Source: Lachnospiraceae bacterium (lineage in GTDB: Bacteria > Bacillota > Clostridia > Lachnospirales > Lachnospiraceae). From it: 64,000 nucleotides of DNA. The first letter of the stretch is position 1, and every line of letters starts with the position of its first letter. The notes beneath the pieces were generated by a model, which did no database searches, was not told where the DNA came from, and was given only the letters and a program-made list of their open reading frames with translations. The DNA lies in NCBI GenBank assembly GCA_024405115.1, contig JAKSPD010000003.1, positions 62,001 through 126,000 on the forward strand, in the 5' to 3' direction. A program made the translations under genes and the position numbers. Below, in pieces: positions 50,237-59,549 of this stretch.

Positions 50237-53200
50237 ATGGCAAAAAGAAAAATGATTACCATGGATGGTAACCAGGCAGCAGCTCATGCTTCTTATGCTT
50301 TTACAGAAGTTGCAGCTATGTTCCCCATCACACCTTCATCGGTTATGCCCGAGTATACCGATGAGTGGGCAACAGACGGAAGACTGAATATTTTCGGTCA
50401 GCCCGTACAGATCACCGAAATGCAGTCTGAAGCAGGTGCTGCAGGTGCAGTTCACGGCATGCTTTCAGCAGGCGCGCTTACCACAACTTATACGGCTTCA
50501 CAGGGTCTTCTTCTCATGATCCCGAACCTTTATAAGATTGCCGGCGAGCAGCTCCCCGGAGTTTTCGATGTATCAGCACGTGCTGTTGCTTCACACGCTC
50601 TTTCAATTTTCGGTGACCATTCAGACGTTTATGCCTGCCGTCAGACAGGATGCGCAATGCTTTGCTCTTCATCTGTACAGGAAGTTATGGACCTTACTCC
50701 CGTAGCTCACCTTTCAGCTATCAGCGGCAAGGTTCCGTTCATCAACTTCTTCGACGGATTCCGTACATCACACGAAATCCAGAAGATCGAGGCCTGGGAT
50801 TATGATGACCTTAAGGAAATGGTTGACATGGATGCTGTTAAGGCTTTCCGTGAGCATGCCCTTAACCCGAATCACCCCTGCCAGAGAGGTTCAGCTCAGA
50901 ACCCCGATATTTTCTTCCAGGCACGTGAGGCCTGCAACTCTGCTTACGAGGCTCTTCCCGAGATCGTACAGAGCTACATGGACAAGGTTAACAAGAAGCT
51001 TGGCACAAAGTATAAGCTCTTCAACTACTATGGCGCAAAGGATGCAGAAGTTGTAATCATCGCCATGGGTTCAGTAAATGAGACCATCCAGGAGACCGTT
51101 GACTACCTTATGAAGAAGGGTAAGAAGGTCGGCGTCATCAAGGTTCGTCTTTACAGACCTTTCTCAGCAAAGGCTCTTATCAAGGCTCTTCCCGCAACTG
51201 TACAGAGAATCGAAGTTCTCGACAGGACAAAGGAGCCCGGCGCTCTCGGTGAGCCGTTATGGCTTGACGTTGTTGCAGCACTTAAGGATTCAAAGTTCAA
51301 GGATGTTCCCGTATTCTCAGGACGTTACGGCCTTGGTTCAAAGGACACAGCTCCCAACCAGATCGTTGCTGTATTCAACAATAAGACAAAGAAGAAATTC
51401 ACCATCGGTATCGTTGATGATGTTACCAACCTTTCACTTAAGCTTGGCGAGAACCTTGTTACAACTCCCGCCGGAACAACAAACTGCAAGTTCTGGGGAA
51501 TCGGTGCTGACGGAACAGTTGGTGCTAACAAGAACTCATGTAAGATCATTGGTGACAACACCAACATGTATTCACAGGCTTACTTTGATTATGACTCAAA
51601 GAAGTCAGGCGGCGTAACAATGAGCCACCTTCGTTTTGGTAAGGATCCGATTCATTCAACATACCTTATCACAACAGCAAACTTCGTAGCATGCCATAAG
51701 CCCGAGTATATCAGAAAGTACAACATGGTTCAGGAAGTTGTTCCGGGCGGAACATTCCTTCTTAACTGCTCATGGACAGGTGAAGAGCTTGAGAAGCAGC
51801 TTCCCGGACAGGTAAAGAAGTACATCGCTGACAACAACATTCAGTTCTATACAATCGACGCCGTTAAGCTTGGTATTGAGACAGGCATGGGCCCGACACG
51901 TATCAACACCATCCTCCAGTCAGCATTCTTCAAGCTCACAGGAATCATTCCTGAGGAGAAGGCTCTTCAGCTTATGAAGGACGCAGCTCAGAAGACTTAC
52001 GGACGTAAGGGTGAAGATGTTGTTAAGACCAACTGGGCAGCTATCGACGCCGGTGCTCAGAACGTTGTCAAGGTAGAGGTTCCCGCTTCATGGTCAAAGT
52101 GCAAGGATGAGGGACTTGACTATCCGACAGCTAAGGGCAAGAGAAAAGACGTTATCGACTTCGTTAACAACATCCAGTCAAAGGTCAATGCACAGGAAGG
52201 AAAGAACCTCCCCGTATCTGCATTCCTCGAGTATGTTGACGGTTCAACACCTTCAGGTGCTGCTGCATATGAGAAGAGAGGAATCGCTGTCAATGTTCCT
52301 GAGTGGAATCCTGACAAGTGCATCCAGTGTAACTTCTGTTCATATGTATGTCCGCACGCTGCAATCCGTCCCGTTGCCCTTGACGAGAAGGAAGCTGCAA
52401 AGGCTCCCGCTGACATGAAGACAAAGGCTATGACAGGCTTCGCTGACAAGAAGTTCGCCATCGCTGTTTCAGCTCTTGACTGTACCGGATGCGGTGCATG
52501 CGCTAACGTATGTCCCGGATTCAAGGGTGACAAGGCTCTTACAATGGTTCCGCAGGCAGCTGCAGCTTACCAGCAGGCTGGATTTGATTACGCTGTTACA
52601 CTTCCCGAGAAGGAAGAAGTTATTGCCAAGTTCAAGGCTGAGACCGTTAAGGGTTCACAGTTCAAGCAGCCTCTGTTCGAGTTCTCAGGCGCATGCGCGG
52701 GCTGCGGAGAGACTCCTTACGCTAAGCTCATCACTCAGCTCTTCGGTGACAGAATGTACATTGCAAATGCTACAGGATGTTCATCAATCTGGGGCAACTC
52801 ATCACCGTCAACTCCTTACACTGTAAATGCTAAGGGACAGGGACCTGCATGGTGCAACTCACTGTTCGAGGATAACGCAGAGTTCGGATTTGGCATGTTC
52901 CTTGCTCAGGACGCTCTTCGTCAGAGAATGAAGGCTAAGCTTCAGTGGGTAGCTGAGAATGGAAAGAATAAGTCTGTAGTAGAAGCTGCAAAGGATTGGC
53001 TTGATACTTATAATGATGGAAAGACAAACGGCGAGGCTACCGATAAGCTCGTTAAGGCTCTTGAGAAGCATGCTGCAAAGGATGACTGCGCAACAGCTAA
53101 GGAGATCCTTGAGTATAAGGATTACCTTTCAAAGAAGAGCCAGTGGATCTTCGGTGGTGACGGATGGGCATACGACATCGGTTACGGAGGACTTGACCAT

Positions 53201-53785
53201 GTAATCGCATCCAAGAAGGATGTTAACATCATGGTATTCGATACCGAGGTTTACTCAAATACAGGCGGACAGTCTTCTAAGTCAACTCAGCCCGGTGCTG
53301 TTGCACAGTTTGCTGCAGGCGGCAAGGAAGTTAAGAAGAAAGATCTCGCCGGAATGGCAATGTCTTACGGCTATGTATATGTAGCACAGATCGCTATGGG
53401 TGCTGACATGAACCAGGCTGTTAAGGCTATCGCTGAGGCTGAGGCTTATCCCGGACCTTCACTCGTTATTGCTTACGCTCCCTGCATCAACCATGGTATC
53501 CGTAAGGGCATGGGCAAGGCTCAGGAAGAAGAGAAGCTTGCAGTAGAGTGCGGTTACTGGTACAACTTCAGGTTCAATCCGCTTGCTGAGAACAAGTTCT
53601 CACTTGACTCAAAGGCTCCTGATTTCACAAAGCACAACGCATTCCTTAACGGTGAGGTAAGATACTCATCACTTGCACTCAAGAATAAGGAAAGGGCAGC
53701 TATGCTTCAGGCTCAGAACCTTGAGGATGCTCAGGCAAGAAGAAAGTACCTTGAGGGACTTGTAAATCTCTACAAGGCTGACTGA
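50237..53785 (+). CDS. nifJ: Pyruvate:ferredoxin (flavodoxin) oxidoreductase
   Basis: Oxidises pyruvate to acetyl-CoA and CO2, reducing ferredoxin: a central enzyme of anaerobic fermentation. The 1182-residue single-chain form has Pyr domains (DGNQAAAHASYAFTEVAAMFPITPSS), a two [4Fe-4S] ferredoxin domain (CIQCNFCSYVCP, then CTGCGACANVCPG), and a TPP domain with CAGCGETPYAKL, GDGWAYDIGYGG and DTEVYSNTGGQSSKSTQPG. A ttaggaggat ribosome site lies upstream. Its strong codon bias (AAG, CTT, TCA, few rare codons) is the most extreme in the window, as expected of an abundant enzyme. Monocistronic: promoter and terminator flank it. Confidence 0.97.
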   Translation: MAKRKMITMDGNQAAAHASYAFTEVAAMFPITPSSVMPEYTDEWATDGRLNIFGQPVQITEMQSEAGAAGAVHGMLSAGALTTTYTASQGLLLMIPNLYKIAGEQLPGVFDVSARAVASHALSIFGDHSDVYACRQTGCAMLCSSSVQEVMDLTPVAHLSAISGKVPFINFFDGFRTSHEIQKIEAWDYDDLKEMVDMDAVKAFREHALNPNHPCQRGSAQNPDIFFQAREACNSAYEALPEIVQSYMDKVNKKLGTKYKLFNYYGAKDAEVVIIAMGSVNETIQETVDYLMKKGKKVGVIKVRLYRPFSAKALIKALPATVQRIEVLDRTKEPGALGEPLWLDVVAALKDSKFKDVPVFSGRYGLGSKDTAPNQIVAVFNNKTKKKFTIGIVDDVTNLSLKLGENLVTTPAGTTNCKFWGIGADGTVGANKNSCKIIGDNTNMYSQAYFDYDSKKSGGVTMSHLRFGKDPIHSTYLITTANFVACHKPEYIRKYNMVQEVVPGGTFLLNCSWTGEELEKQLPGQVKKYIADNNIQFYTIDAVKLGIETGMGPTRINTILQSAFFKLTGIIPEEKALQLMKDAAQKTYGRKGEDVVKTNWAAIDAGAQNVVKVEVPASWSKCKDEGLDYPTAKGKRKDVIDFVNNIQSKVNAQEGKNLPVSAFLEYVDGSTPSGAAAYEKRGIAVNVPEWNPDKCIQCNFCSYVCPHAAIRPVALDEKEAAKAPADMKTKAMTGFADKKFAIAVSALDCTGCGACANVCPGFKGDKALTMVPQAAAAYQQAGFDYAVTLPEKEEVIAKFKAETVKGSQFKQPLFEFSGACAGCGETPYAKLITQLFGDRMYIANATGCSSIWGNSSPSTPYTVNAKGQGPAWCNSLFEDNAEFGFGMFLAQDALRQRMKAKLQWVAENGKNKSVVEAAKDWLDTYNDGKTNGEATDKLVKALEKHAAKDDCATAKEILEYKDYLSKKSQWIFGGDGWAYDIGYGGLDHVIASKKDVNIMVFDTEVYSNTGGQSSKSTQPGAVAQFAAGGKEVKKKDLAGMAMSYGYVYVAQIAMGADMNQAVKAIAEAEAYPGPSLVIAYAPCINHGIRKGMGKAQEEEKLAVECGYWYNFRFNPLAENKFSLDSKAPDFTKHNAFLNGEVRYSSLALKNKERAAMLQAQNLEDAQARRKYLEGLVNLYKAD

Positions 53786-53806
53786 TGAACCTTAATCAAC
53801 TAATTG

Positions 53807-53837
53807 ACCGGCTGGAACTTCCAGCCGGTTTTTTTTG
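53807..53837 (+). terminator. nifJ terminator
   Basis: Perfect 9-bp stem ACCGGCTGG/CCAGCCGGT, loop AACTT, then T8. Confidence 0.95.
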
Positions 53838-53846
53838 TTCAGTGCA

Positions 53847-53878
53847 TAAAAAAAGAAGGCACGCTCATGCGTACCTTC
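53847..53878 (-). terminator. prs terminator
   Basis: Minus-strand stem GAAGGtACGC/GCGTgCCTTC with an ATGA loop and a T7 tail. It is back-to-back with the nifJ terminator. Confidence 0.88.
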
Positions 53879-53896
53879 CAGGTATGAAATGATTAT

Positions 53897-55099
53897 TTAA
53901 ACTATGCTTCCCTCGTATCTGTAACCCCTGTGTTTTGCGAGAAGCGCCTGGATCTTTGCTGTTCCAAGCATTGCGGCCTCGACGGAAGTGTCATAGTTGA
54001 AGGCGTTGATGATTGAAGCGAGATAGTCGGAACAGTTTGCCTCCTCGTACCATTTCTTAGTATAGATTTCCATCGGCTTATAGTTAAGGTTTGTCGTTAT
54101 GATGGAGTCTATATAGCCCTTCTCATAAAACTCATCAAACTTGTCAAATCCCGAGGTGAAAAGCCCGAACGTACAGCATACGATGACCTTTGCGGCTTTT
54201 CTTTCCTTAAGTTCCCTTGCGGTATCAAGCATTGACTCTCCGGAAGAAATCATGTCATCTACTATGAGTGCCGTCTTTCCTTCAACAGAGGATCCTAAGA
54301 ACTCATGGGCAACGATCGGGTTACGTCCGTTAACTACCCTGGAGTAGTCGCGGCGTTTGTAGAACATTCCCATGTCCACGCCGAGGTTGTTGGCAAGATA
54401 TACAGCCCTGTCCATAGCTCCCTCATCAGGAGAAATCACCATCATGGTATCCTTATTGATTTCCATGTCCGGATATCTGTCAAGAAGCGCCTTTACAAAA
54501 GCATAGGTGGGCATAAAGTTATCAAATCCTGTAAGGGGAATGGAGTTCTGAACCCTCGGGTCATGGGCGTCAAAAGTTATAATGTTGTGAACGCCCATGT
54601 TCACAAGCTCCTTTAAGGCCATGGCACAGTCAAGTGATTCCCTCTTGGTACGCTTATGCTGTCTGGATTCATAAAGGAACGGCATGATTACACTCACCCT
54701 GTGTGCTCTTGAAACGGTGGCACCGATAATTCTCTTGAGGTCCTGATAGTTATCGTCAGGTGACATGTGGTTAGTAAATCCATTTACGGAATAAGTGTTG
54801 GAATAGTTTGTAATGTCAGCCATTACAAATACATCATATCCACGTACAGATTCATCGATTACGGCTTTAGCCTCACCGCTTCCGAAACGCGGACATTTAA
54901 GGGGAAGAAGGAAGGAATCCGGAGCGAATCCGCGAAGAAGGAGATTATCCCTCTTTTCTTCTTTGATCATCCCTAAAGCGGTCTTTCTGGTTTCAACAAG
55001 TGATCGGTCGATTTCAGACGCTATGTTTGCAGCACTTATATGTGCGGCTATCTTAAGCGGTGCAATCGGTACGTTATCTGTAAAATAATACTGTTGCAT
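53897..55099 (-). CDS. prs: Ribose-phosphate pyrophosphokinase
   Basis: Makes PRPP from ribose-5-phosphate and ATP for nucleotide, His and Trp synthesis. The 400-residue product has the PRPP-binding motif IVDDMISSGESMLDTA near residue 276 and the region YESRQHKRTKRESLDCAMALKEL. At about 400 residues it is longer than the common 310-320; an N-terminal extension and C-terminal tail belong to a longer variant often seen in clostridia. Minus strand, own promoter and terminator. Confidence 0.9.
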   Translation of the reverse strand: MQQYYFTDNVPIAPLKIAAHISAANIASEIDRSLVETRKTALGMIKEEKRDNLLLRGFAPDSFLLPLKCPRFGSGEAKAVIDESVRGYDVFVMADITNYSNTYSVNGFTNHMSPDDNYQDLKRIIGATVSRAHRVSVIMPFLYESRQHKRTKRESLDCAMALKELVNMGVHNIITFDAHDPRVQNSIPLTGFDNFMPTYAFVKALLDRYPDMEINKDTMMVISPDEGAMDRAVYLANNLGVDMGMFYKRRDYSRVVNGRNPIVAHEFLGSSVEGKTALIVDDMISSGESMLDTARELKERKAAKVIVCCTFGLFTSGFDKFDEFYEKGYIDSIITTNLNYKPMEIYTKKWYEEANCSDYLASIINAFNYDTSVEAAMLGTAKIQALLAKHRGYRYEGSIV

Positions 55100-55140
55100 G
55101 ATGTACCTCTTTTCAGAATGATATTATTGATTACATAGGT

Positions 55141-55169
55141 ATTGTACCATTGCAATAAGGGCGTTTCAA
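55141..55169 (-). promoter_or_regulatory. prs promoter
   Basis: Minus strand TTGAAA (55164-55169), 17-base spacer, TACAAT (55141-55146), about 42 bases before the ATG. Confidence 0.6.
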
Positions 55170-55253
55170 TTGTTAAAATGCAAAATTTAAGTATAAAAGT
55201 CATCGCTAGTGTGGTATATTATAATAGTATTCTGTTGGACGTTGAGGGTAATT

Positions 55254-58160
55254 ATGAAGATAAAGAAAGATGCCGTGATTTTTCTGTCAGTAATGTTTCT
55301 TGCAGCTGTCTTTTTAATGGCTTTTTTTCTGAATAAATATGTCGGGGATTCTTTTCTGAAGGAATCGGATGAACGTGCAAAGACCGCACTTCAGACCGCA
55401 ATGCATGAAGCCTCGTCCATGGATGCCGTCAGAAAATCCATAGAAAGCACGTTTGACAACGAAATGCTCAGCCGTGCCGAAACAGCTTCGTATCTTCTCA
55501 GAAATATCGAACGGGAAGATACGCTGCAGCAGATCTTAAACAATTACATGACACTTCTCTGTGTTGATAATATCGTCGTCATCAGCAGCGAAGGAGATGT
55601 GGAAGGCTTTGGAGTTGCGACCAGAACAGATTTCAGGGATGAGGCTTTCAGCCCGATCACAGGTCTTTCCGAAGCATCCTCGGACAGGCCCGTCGTTGAG
55701 GCCCTGAGCGGGGATGCTGTCTACAGATATTACGGAAGTGCCATTGACAGCGGACATATCGCTGTCGTGGTAATGAACCGGCGTGATCTTGACAGTCTGG
55801 TTTCGGGATACAGCGGATGGAAATCAAAACTGCAGGATATCGTACCGGAAGGCAGCGGATATGTTATGGCAGTTTCGGGAAATGACGGATCGATCCTTTA
55901 CCATCCCGAGAAAGAATATATCGGAAAAGAATTTTCCGTGATCAATTCCGGAAATATGGAGCTTTCGGATGAAACTACGGTCACTTCTGCGATTGACGGC
56001 ATCAAAAGCCGTATTACCGTCAGAAAGATGAACGGGGATTATCTGCTGGCTGTCATACCTTATTCTGATATTTTCGGTTCTTTTGCGTTCCTGGAAGGAC
56101 TTGTTGTTTTTGTTTTTGCGTCGTTTCTTATTGTGATGGCGATCTATGCGCTTTCGATCCATGAAAGCGAGATTGAGGAGGAGCTTCTTTCGGAATCGGG
56201 GAAAAGACAGCAGGGAAAATTCAGCAGAAGGGTCTTTTCCGGGATCCTGCTTTATCTTATCCTGGGAATCGCGGCAACAGGGATCGTCTTCTACTATGTG
56301 AATACAATAGGTCTGCTCGGAACTCAGTCAATGATGAATCTGAAAGAGCTGAAGAGAGCGGAAAATGCCATTGCAAAAAACAGTGAGGAAAGGGCGCTTT
56401 TTGAAACGGATGCCGAACGTATCGTGAAAGTGAAAGCGGACGTTACAGCATTTATTTTAGATCATATTCCGGAAGCCTCGGATACATCCGGTCTTCAGGA
56501 AGCAGCGCATATACTTGGCCTTAATGAAATTACTGTCTTCAACAGTAAAGGCACAAAGACTGCATCAAGCAGCGGTACCCCGTTGACCTATTACGTCGCG
56601 GATAATAAAGGTGCCGCTGCGGAATTCAAATCGCTTCTGAAAGGCGGCGGCCGTTTCATGAGCGTTCCGGAGTATGATGAGAACTCAAAAAAGGTCGTTT
56701 ATCACGCTGCGTCTGTCCTGAACGGTGAAGACAATACAATCAACGGATATGCAGCTGTTGCTTACGAACCGTTCCAGTTAAACAAGATCATAAGTTCCGG
56801 AGAGATCTCCAGTCTGCTGAACGAGATCGGAAAAACCTCTAAAGGCAGCTTCCTGGCTGTTTCCGGAGAAACCGGGAAAATTGTTTACAGTACATCGAGA
56901 AAAACGATAGGGCTTTCCCTTGACAGTGTTGTTTACTATAACGGATTCAGCGGCTTTCTTACTTTAAACGGAACCGAGTATTTTGCCGACTGCATCATGA
57001 TAGACAATTATTATCTGATCAACGGTCTTCCTTCCGATAAGATATTGAAAAAAATCGATTCATTTACCTTTGCTGTCTCCGCTGCAGCCGCAGTACTGCT
57101 TTTCCTGTTCTCGATCGTACTGTCGCTGAAGATAACAGGCGGGATCAAAGCGGATGCGGGACAGATACTTGAGTTTATTCTTCCCGACGGAAGCATTAAA
57201 CGCCGGTTTGCCAATGAGGGAAAAATCAGACGATGGAACGAAAAATCGCCTTCCCAGAAAGCTTCTTCCGCTGTTAAGGCGATGATTCTTCTGCTATGTA
57301 TAATAATTACGGTAATGTATCTTTTCCCGGAAAAGCTGATCAGGAGCAATTCCATCCTTAACTATATTTTCGCAGGAAACTGGGAAAAAGGATTTAATAT
57401 ATTTGCTGTGACAGGAGCGCTTGTAAGCCTTTCCGTCATCGTAGTGATCCGGCAGGTCATCGATTTCCTTCTCAGGCTGTTGGCTTCGAATTCAGATGCA
57501 AGGACCGAAACGATCTGCAGGCTTATGATGAGCTTCCTGAAGTACATTACGGCTCTGCTGTGCATCTATTACTGTCTGGCGAAGCTGGGAGTGGATACAG
57601 ATACGCTTCTTGCTTCCGCGGGACTTCTTTCTCTGATCATCGGTCTTGGAGCTCAGGACCTGATTAAGGATATCCTTGCGGGATTGTTCATCATTTTCGA
57701 AGAGGAATTTAAAGTCGGTGACATCGTTACCGTCGATGATTTTACCGGAACTGTCCGCGAGATAGGAATCAGAGCAACAAAGATCGAGGATCTCGGACAG
57801 AATATAAAGGTCATCAATAACAATCAGATCAGCGGTGTTCTCAACAAAACACAGAAATACAGCTATGCCATAGTTGATGTGGGAATCGAATATTCCGAAT
57901 CTGTGGAAAGAGTTGAGGCTGTGCTTAAGGAAGAGCTTCCGGAAATTAAAAAGAAGTATCCGGAAATCATCAGCGGCCCGTCCTACAAGGGCGTAGTGGA
58001 GATGTCAGACAGTGCCGTGATCATAAGGATCGCAGCAACCTGCACGGAAGGAAAAAGGATCCCCCTTACCTTTGCGCTCAACAGGGAGGTAAAGCTGATA
58101 TTTGACAGAAACAATATCAATATTCCTTTTAACCAGATCGTGGTACATAAAGAGGATTAA
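55254..58160 (+). CDS. MscS-type mechanosensitive channel with two extracellular sensor regions
   Basis: A 968-residue membrane protein. From ATG 55254 (MKIKKDAVIF, gaggg upstream; an in-frame ATG at 55209 has none) come: a membrane segment (about 6-25), a Cache-like extracellular region (30-280), two membrane segments (about 285-305 and 335-358), a second extracellular region (about 360-605), further membrane segments, then a MscS core from about 720. The pore-lining segment TLLASAGLLSLIIGLGAQDL is at 784-803, with the beta domain (DDFTGTVREIGIRATKI) after. Such an extracellular architecture suggests ligand-gated or osmotic sensing. Ile codon use favours ATC, unlike most neighbours. Confidence 0.87.
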   Translation: MKIKKDAVIFLSVMFLAAVFLMAFFLNKYVGDSFLKESDERAKTALQTAMHEASSMDAVRKSIESTFDNEMLSRAETASYLLRNIEREDTLQQILNNYMTLLCVDNIVVISSEGDVEGFGVATRTDFRDEAFSPITGLSEASSDRPVVEALSGDAVYRYYGSAIDSGHIAVVVMNRRDLDSLVSGYSGWKSKLQDIVPEGSGYVMAVSGNDGSILYHPEKEYIGKEFSVINSGNMELSDETTVTSAIDGIKSRITVRKMNGDYLLAVIPYSDIFGSFAFLEGLVVFVFASFLIVMAIYALSIHESEIEEELLSESGKRQQGKFSRRVFSGILLYLILGIAATGIVFYYVNTIGLLGTQSMMNLKELKRAENAIAKNSEERALFETDAERIVKVKADVTAFILDHIPEASDTSGLQEAAHILGLNEITVFNSKGTKTASSSGTPLTYYVADNKGAAAEFKSLLKGGGRFMSVPEYDENSKKVVYHAASVLNGEDNTINGYAAVAYEPFQLNKIISSGEISSLLNEIGKTSKGSFLAVSGETGKIVYSTSRKTIGLSLDSVVYYNGFSGFLTLNGTEYFADCIMIDNYYLINGLPSDKILKKIDSFTFAVSAAAAVLLFLFSIVLSLKITGGIKADAGQILEFILPDGSIKRRFANEGKIRRWNEKSPSQKASSAVKAMILLLCIIITVMYLFPEKLIRSNSILNYIFAGNWEKGFNIFAVTGALVSLSVIVVIRQVIDFLLRLLASNSDARTETICRLMMSFLKYITALLCIYYCLAKLGVDTDTLLASAGLLSLIIGLGAQDLIKDILAGLFIIFEEEFKVGDIVTVDDFTGTVREIGIRATKIEDLGQNIKVINNNQISGVLNKTQKYSYAIVDVGIEYSESVERVEAVLKEELPEIKKKYPEIISGPSYKGVVEMSDSAVIIRIAATCTEGKRIPLTFALNREVKLIFDRNNINIPFNQIVVHKED

Positions 58161-58184
58161 AAGAATTTCAGGAGATATACAGGA

Positions 58185-59522
58185 ATGAGTAAACCAATGG
58201 TGGCAATTGTCGGAAGAGCAAATGTGGGAAAATCCACACTTTTCAATCTGCTCTGCGGCAGTAATCTGAGTATTGTCAAGGACACTCCCGGTGTTACCAG
58301 AGATCGTATCTATGCCGACAGTGACTGGAACGGGAAGGAGTTCATACTGGTTGACACGGGAGGAATAGAACCGGCTTCGGAGGATGTGATCATGCGCCAG
58401 ATGCGTGAGCAGGCGGAAATGGCTGTGGAAATGGCGAATGTGATCATTTTTATGGTAGATGTTAAGGACGGCCTTACCGATATAGATTACGAGGTAGCGG
58501 AGATGCTTCGCCGTTCCAAAAAGCCCGTGGTCGTATGTGTCAACAAGGTGGACAGCTTCAAAAAGCAGATGGACGATACCTATGAGTTTTACAGTCTGGG
58601 GCTCGGGGATCCGGTGCCGGTATCCGCGGCCGGAAGACTGGGGATCGGAGAACTGCTTGATGAAGTTACCGGACATTTCCCGGAAAAAACCGTCGGGGAA
58701 GAGGAGGATGATTCTGTAAAGATCGCAATCATCGGACGACCCAATGCCGGCAAGTCATCTATTGTCAACAGGCTGCTTGGCGAGAACAGAATGATCGTAT
58801 CCGATGTGGCCGGAACCACACGTGACGCTGTCGATTCAACGATCATGCATAATAAGCAGAAATATACATTTATCGACACGGCGGGTCTGAGACGCAAATC
58901 AAAGATAAAAGAGGATGTTGAAAGATATTCCATTATAAGAGCTGTGGCAGCTGTTGACCGATCCGATATCGTAGTGCTTGTGATCGATGCTGTTACAGGT
59001 GTCGGAGAACAGGATGCGAAGATCGCCGGGATCGCTCATGAGAGAGGAAAGGGTCTGATCATAGCTGTTAACAAATGGGATGCCGTGCCTGACAAGGATG
59101 ACAAAACAATGAACAAGTTCACAAAGGAGCTTCGTTCAAAATTTCCGTTTGCGCAGTATGCCGATATCATGTACGTTTCCGCACTGACCGGACAGAGACT
59201 GATCAAGCTTTACGATGAGATCGATAAGGTCCGTGAGAATCAGACCATGCGTGTGCCTACGGGCGTGCTCAACGAGATCGTTTCGGAAGCAGCGGCACTC
59301 CAGCAGCCGCCGTCGGACAAGGGAAAAAGACTGCGCATATACTATACGACGCAGGTGAGCGTAAAGCCTCCGACATTTATTTTCTTTGTAAACAGCAGAG
59401 AGCTTTTCCACTTCTCTTATCAAAGATACATTGAAAACAAATTCCGTGAGGCCTATGGCTTCTGGGGAACACCCATACATTTCATAATAAGAGAACGCGA
59501 TAAAAAAGAACAAGATAATTAA
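58185..59522 (+). CDS. der: Ribosome-assembly GTPase Der (EngA)
   Basis: Two-GTPase-domain factor for 50S assembly. The 445-residue product has G1 motifs GRANVGKSTLFN (near residue 9) and GRPNAGKSSIVN (near 188), DTPGVTRD and DTAGLRRKSK, and a C-terminal KH-like domain with RIYYTTQVSVKPPTFIFFVN. It follows the MscS gene by 24 bases, with ttcaggagat upstream, so the two may be co-transcribed. Codon choice resembles its left neighbour. Confidence 0.96.
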   Translation: MSKPMVAIVGRANVGKSTLFNLLCGSNLSIVKDTPGVTRDRIYADSDWNGKEFILVDTGGIEPASEDVIMRQMREQAEMAVEMANVIIFMVDVKDGLTDIDYEVAEMLRRSKKPVVVCVNKVDSFKKQMDDTYEFYSLGLGDPVPVSAAGRLGIGELLDEVTGHFPEKTVGEEEDDSVKIAIIGRPNAGKSSIVNRLLGENRMIVSDVAGTTRDAVDSTIMHNKQKYTFIDTAGLRRKSKIKEDVERYSIIRAVAAVDRSDIVVLVIDAVTGVGEQDAKIAGIAHERGKGLIIAVNKWDAVPDKDDKTMNKFTKELRSKFPFAQYADIMYVSALTGQRLIKLYDEIDKVRENQTMRVPTGVLNEIVSEAAALQQPPSDKGKRLRIYYTTQVSVKPPTFIFFVNSRELFHFSYQRYIENKFREAYGFWGTPIHFIIRERDKKEQDN

Positions 59523-59549
59523 AACTTAAGGAGGATTAAGGAGAGAATC

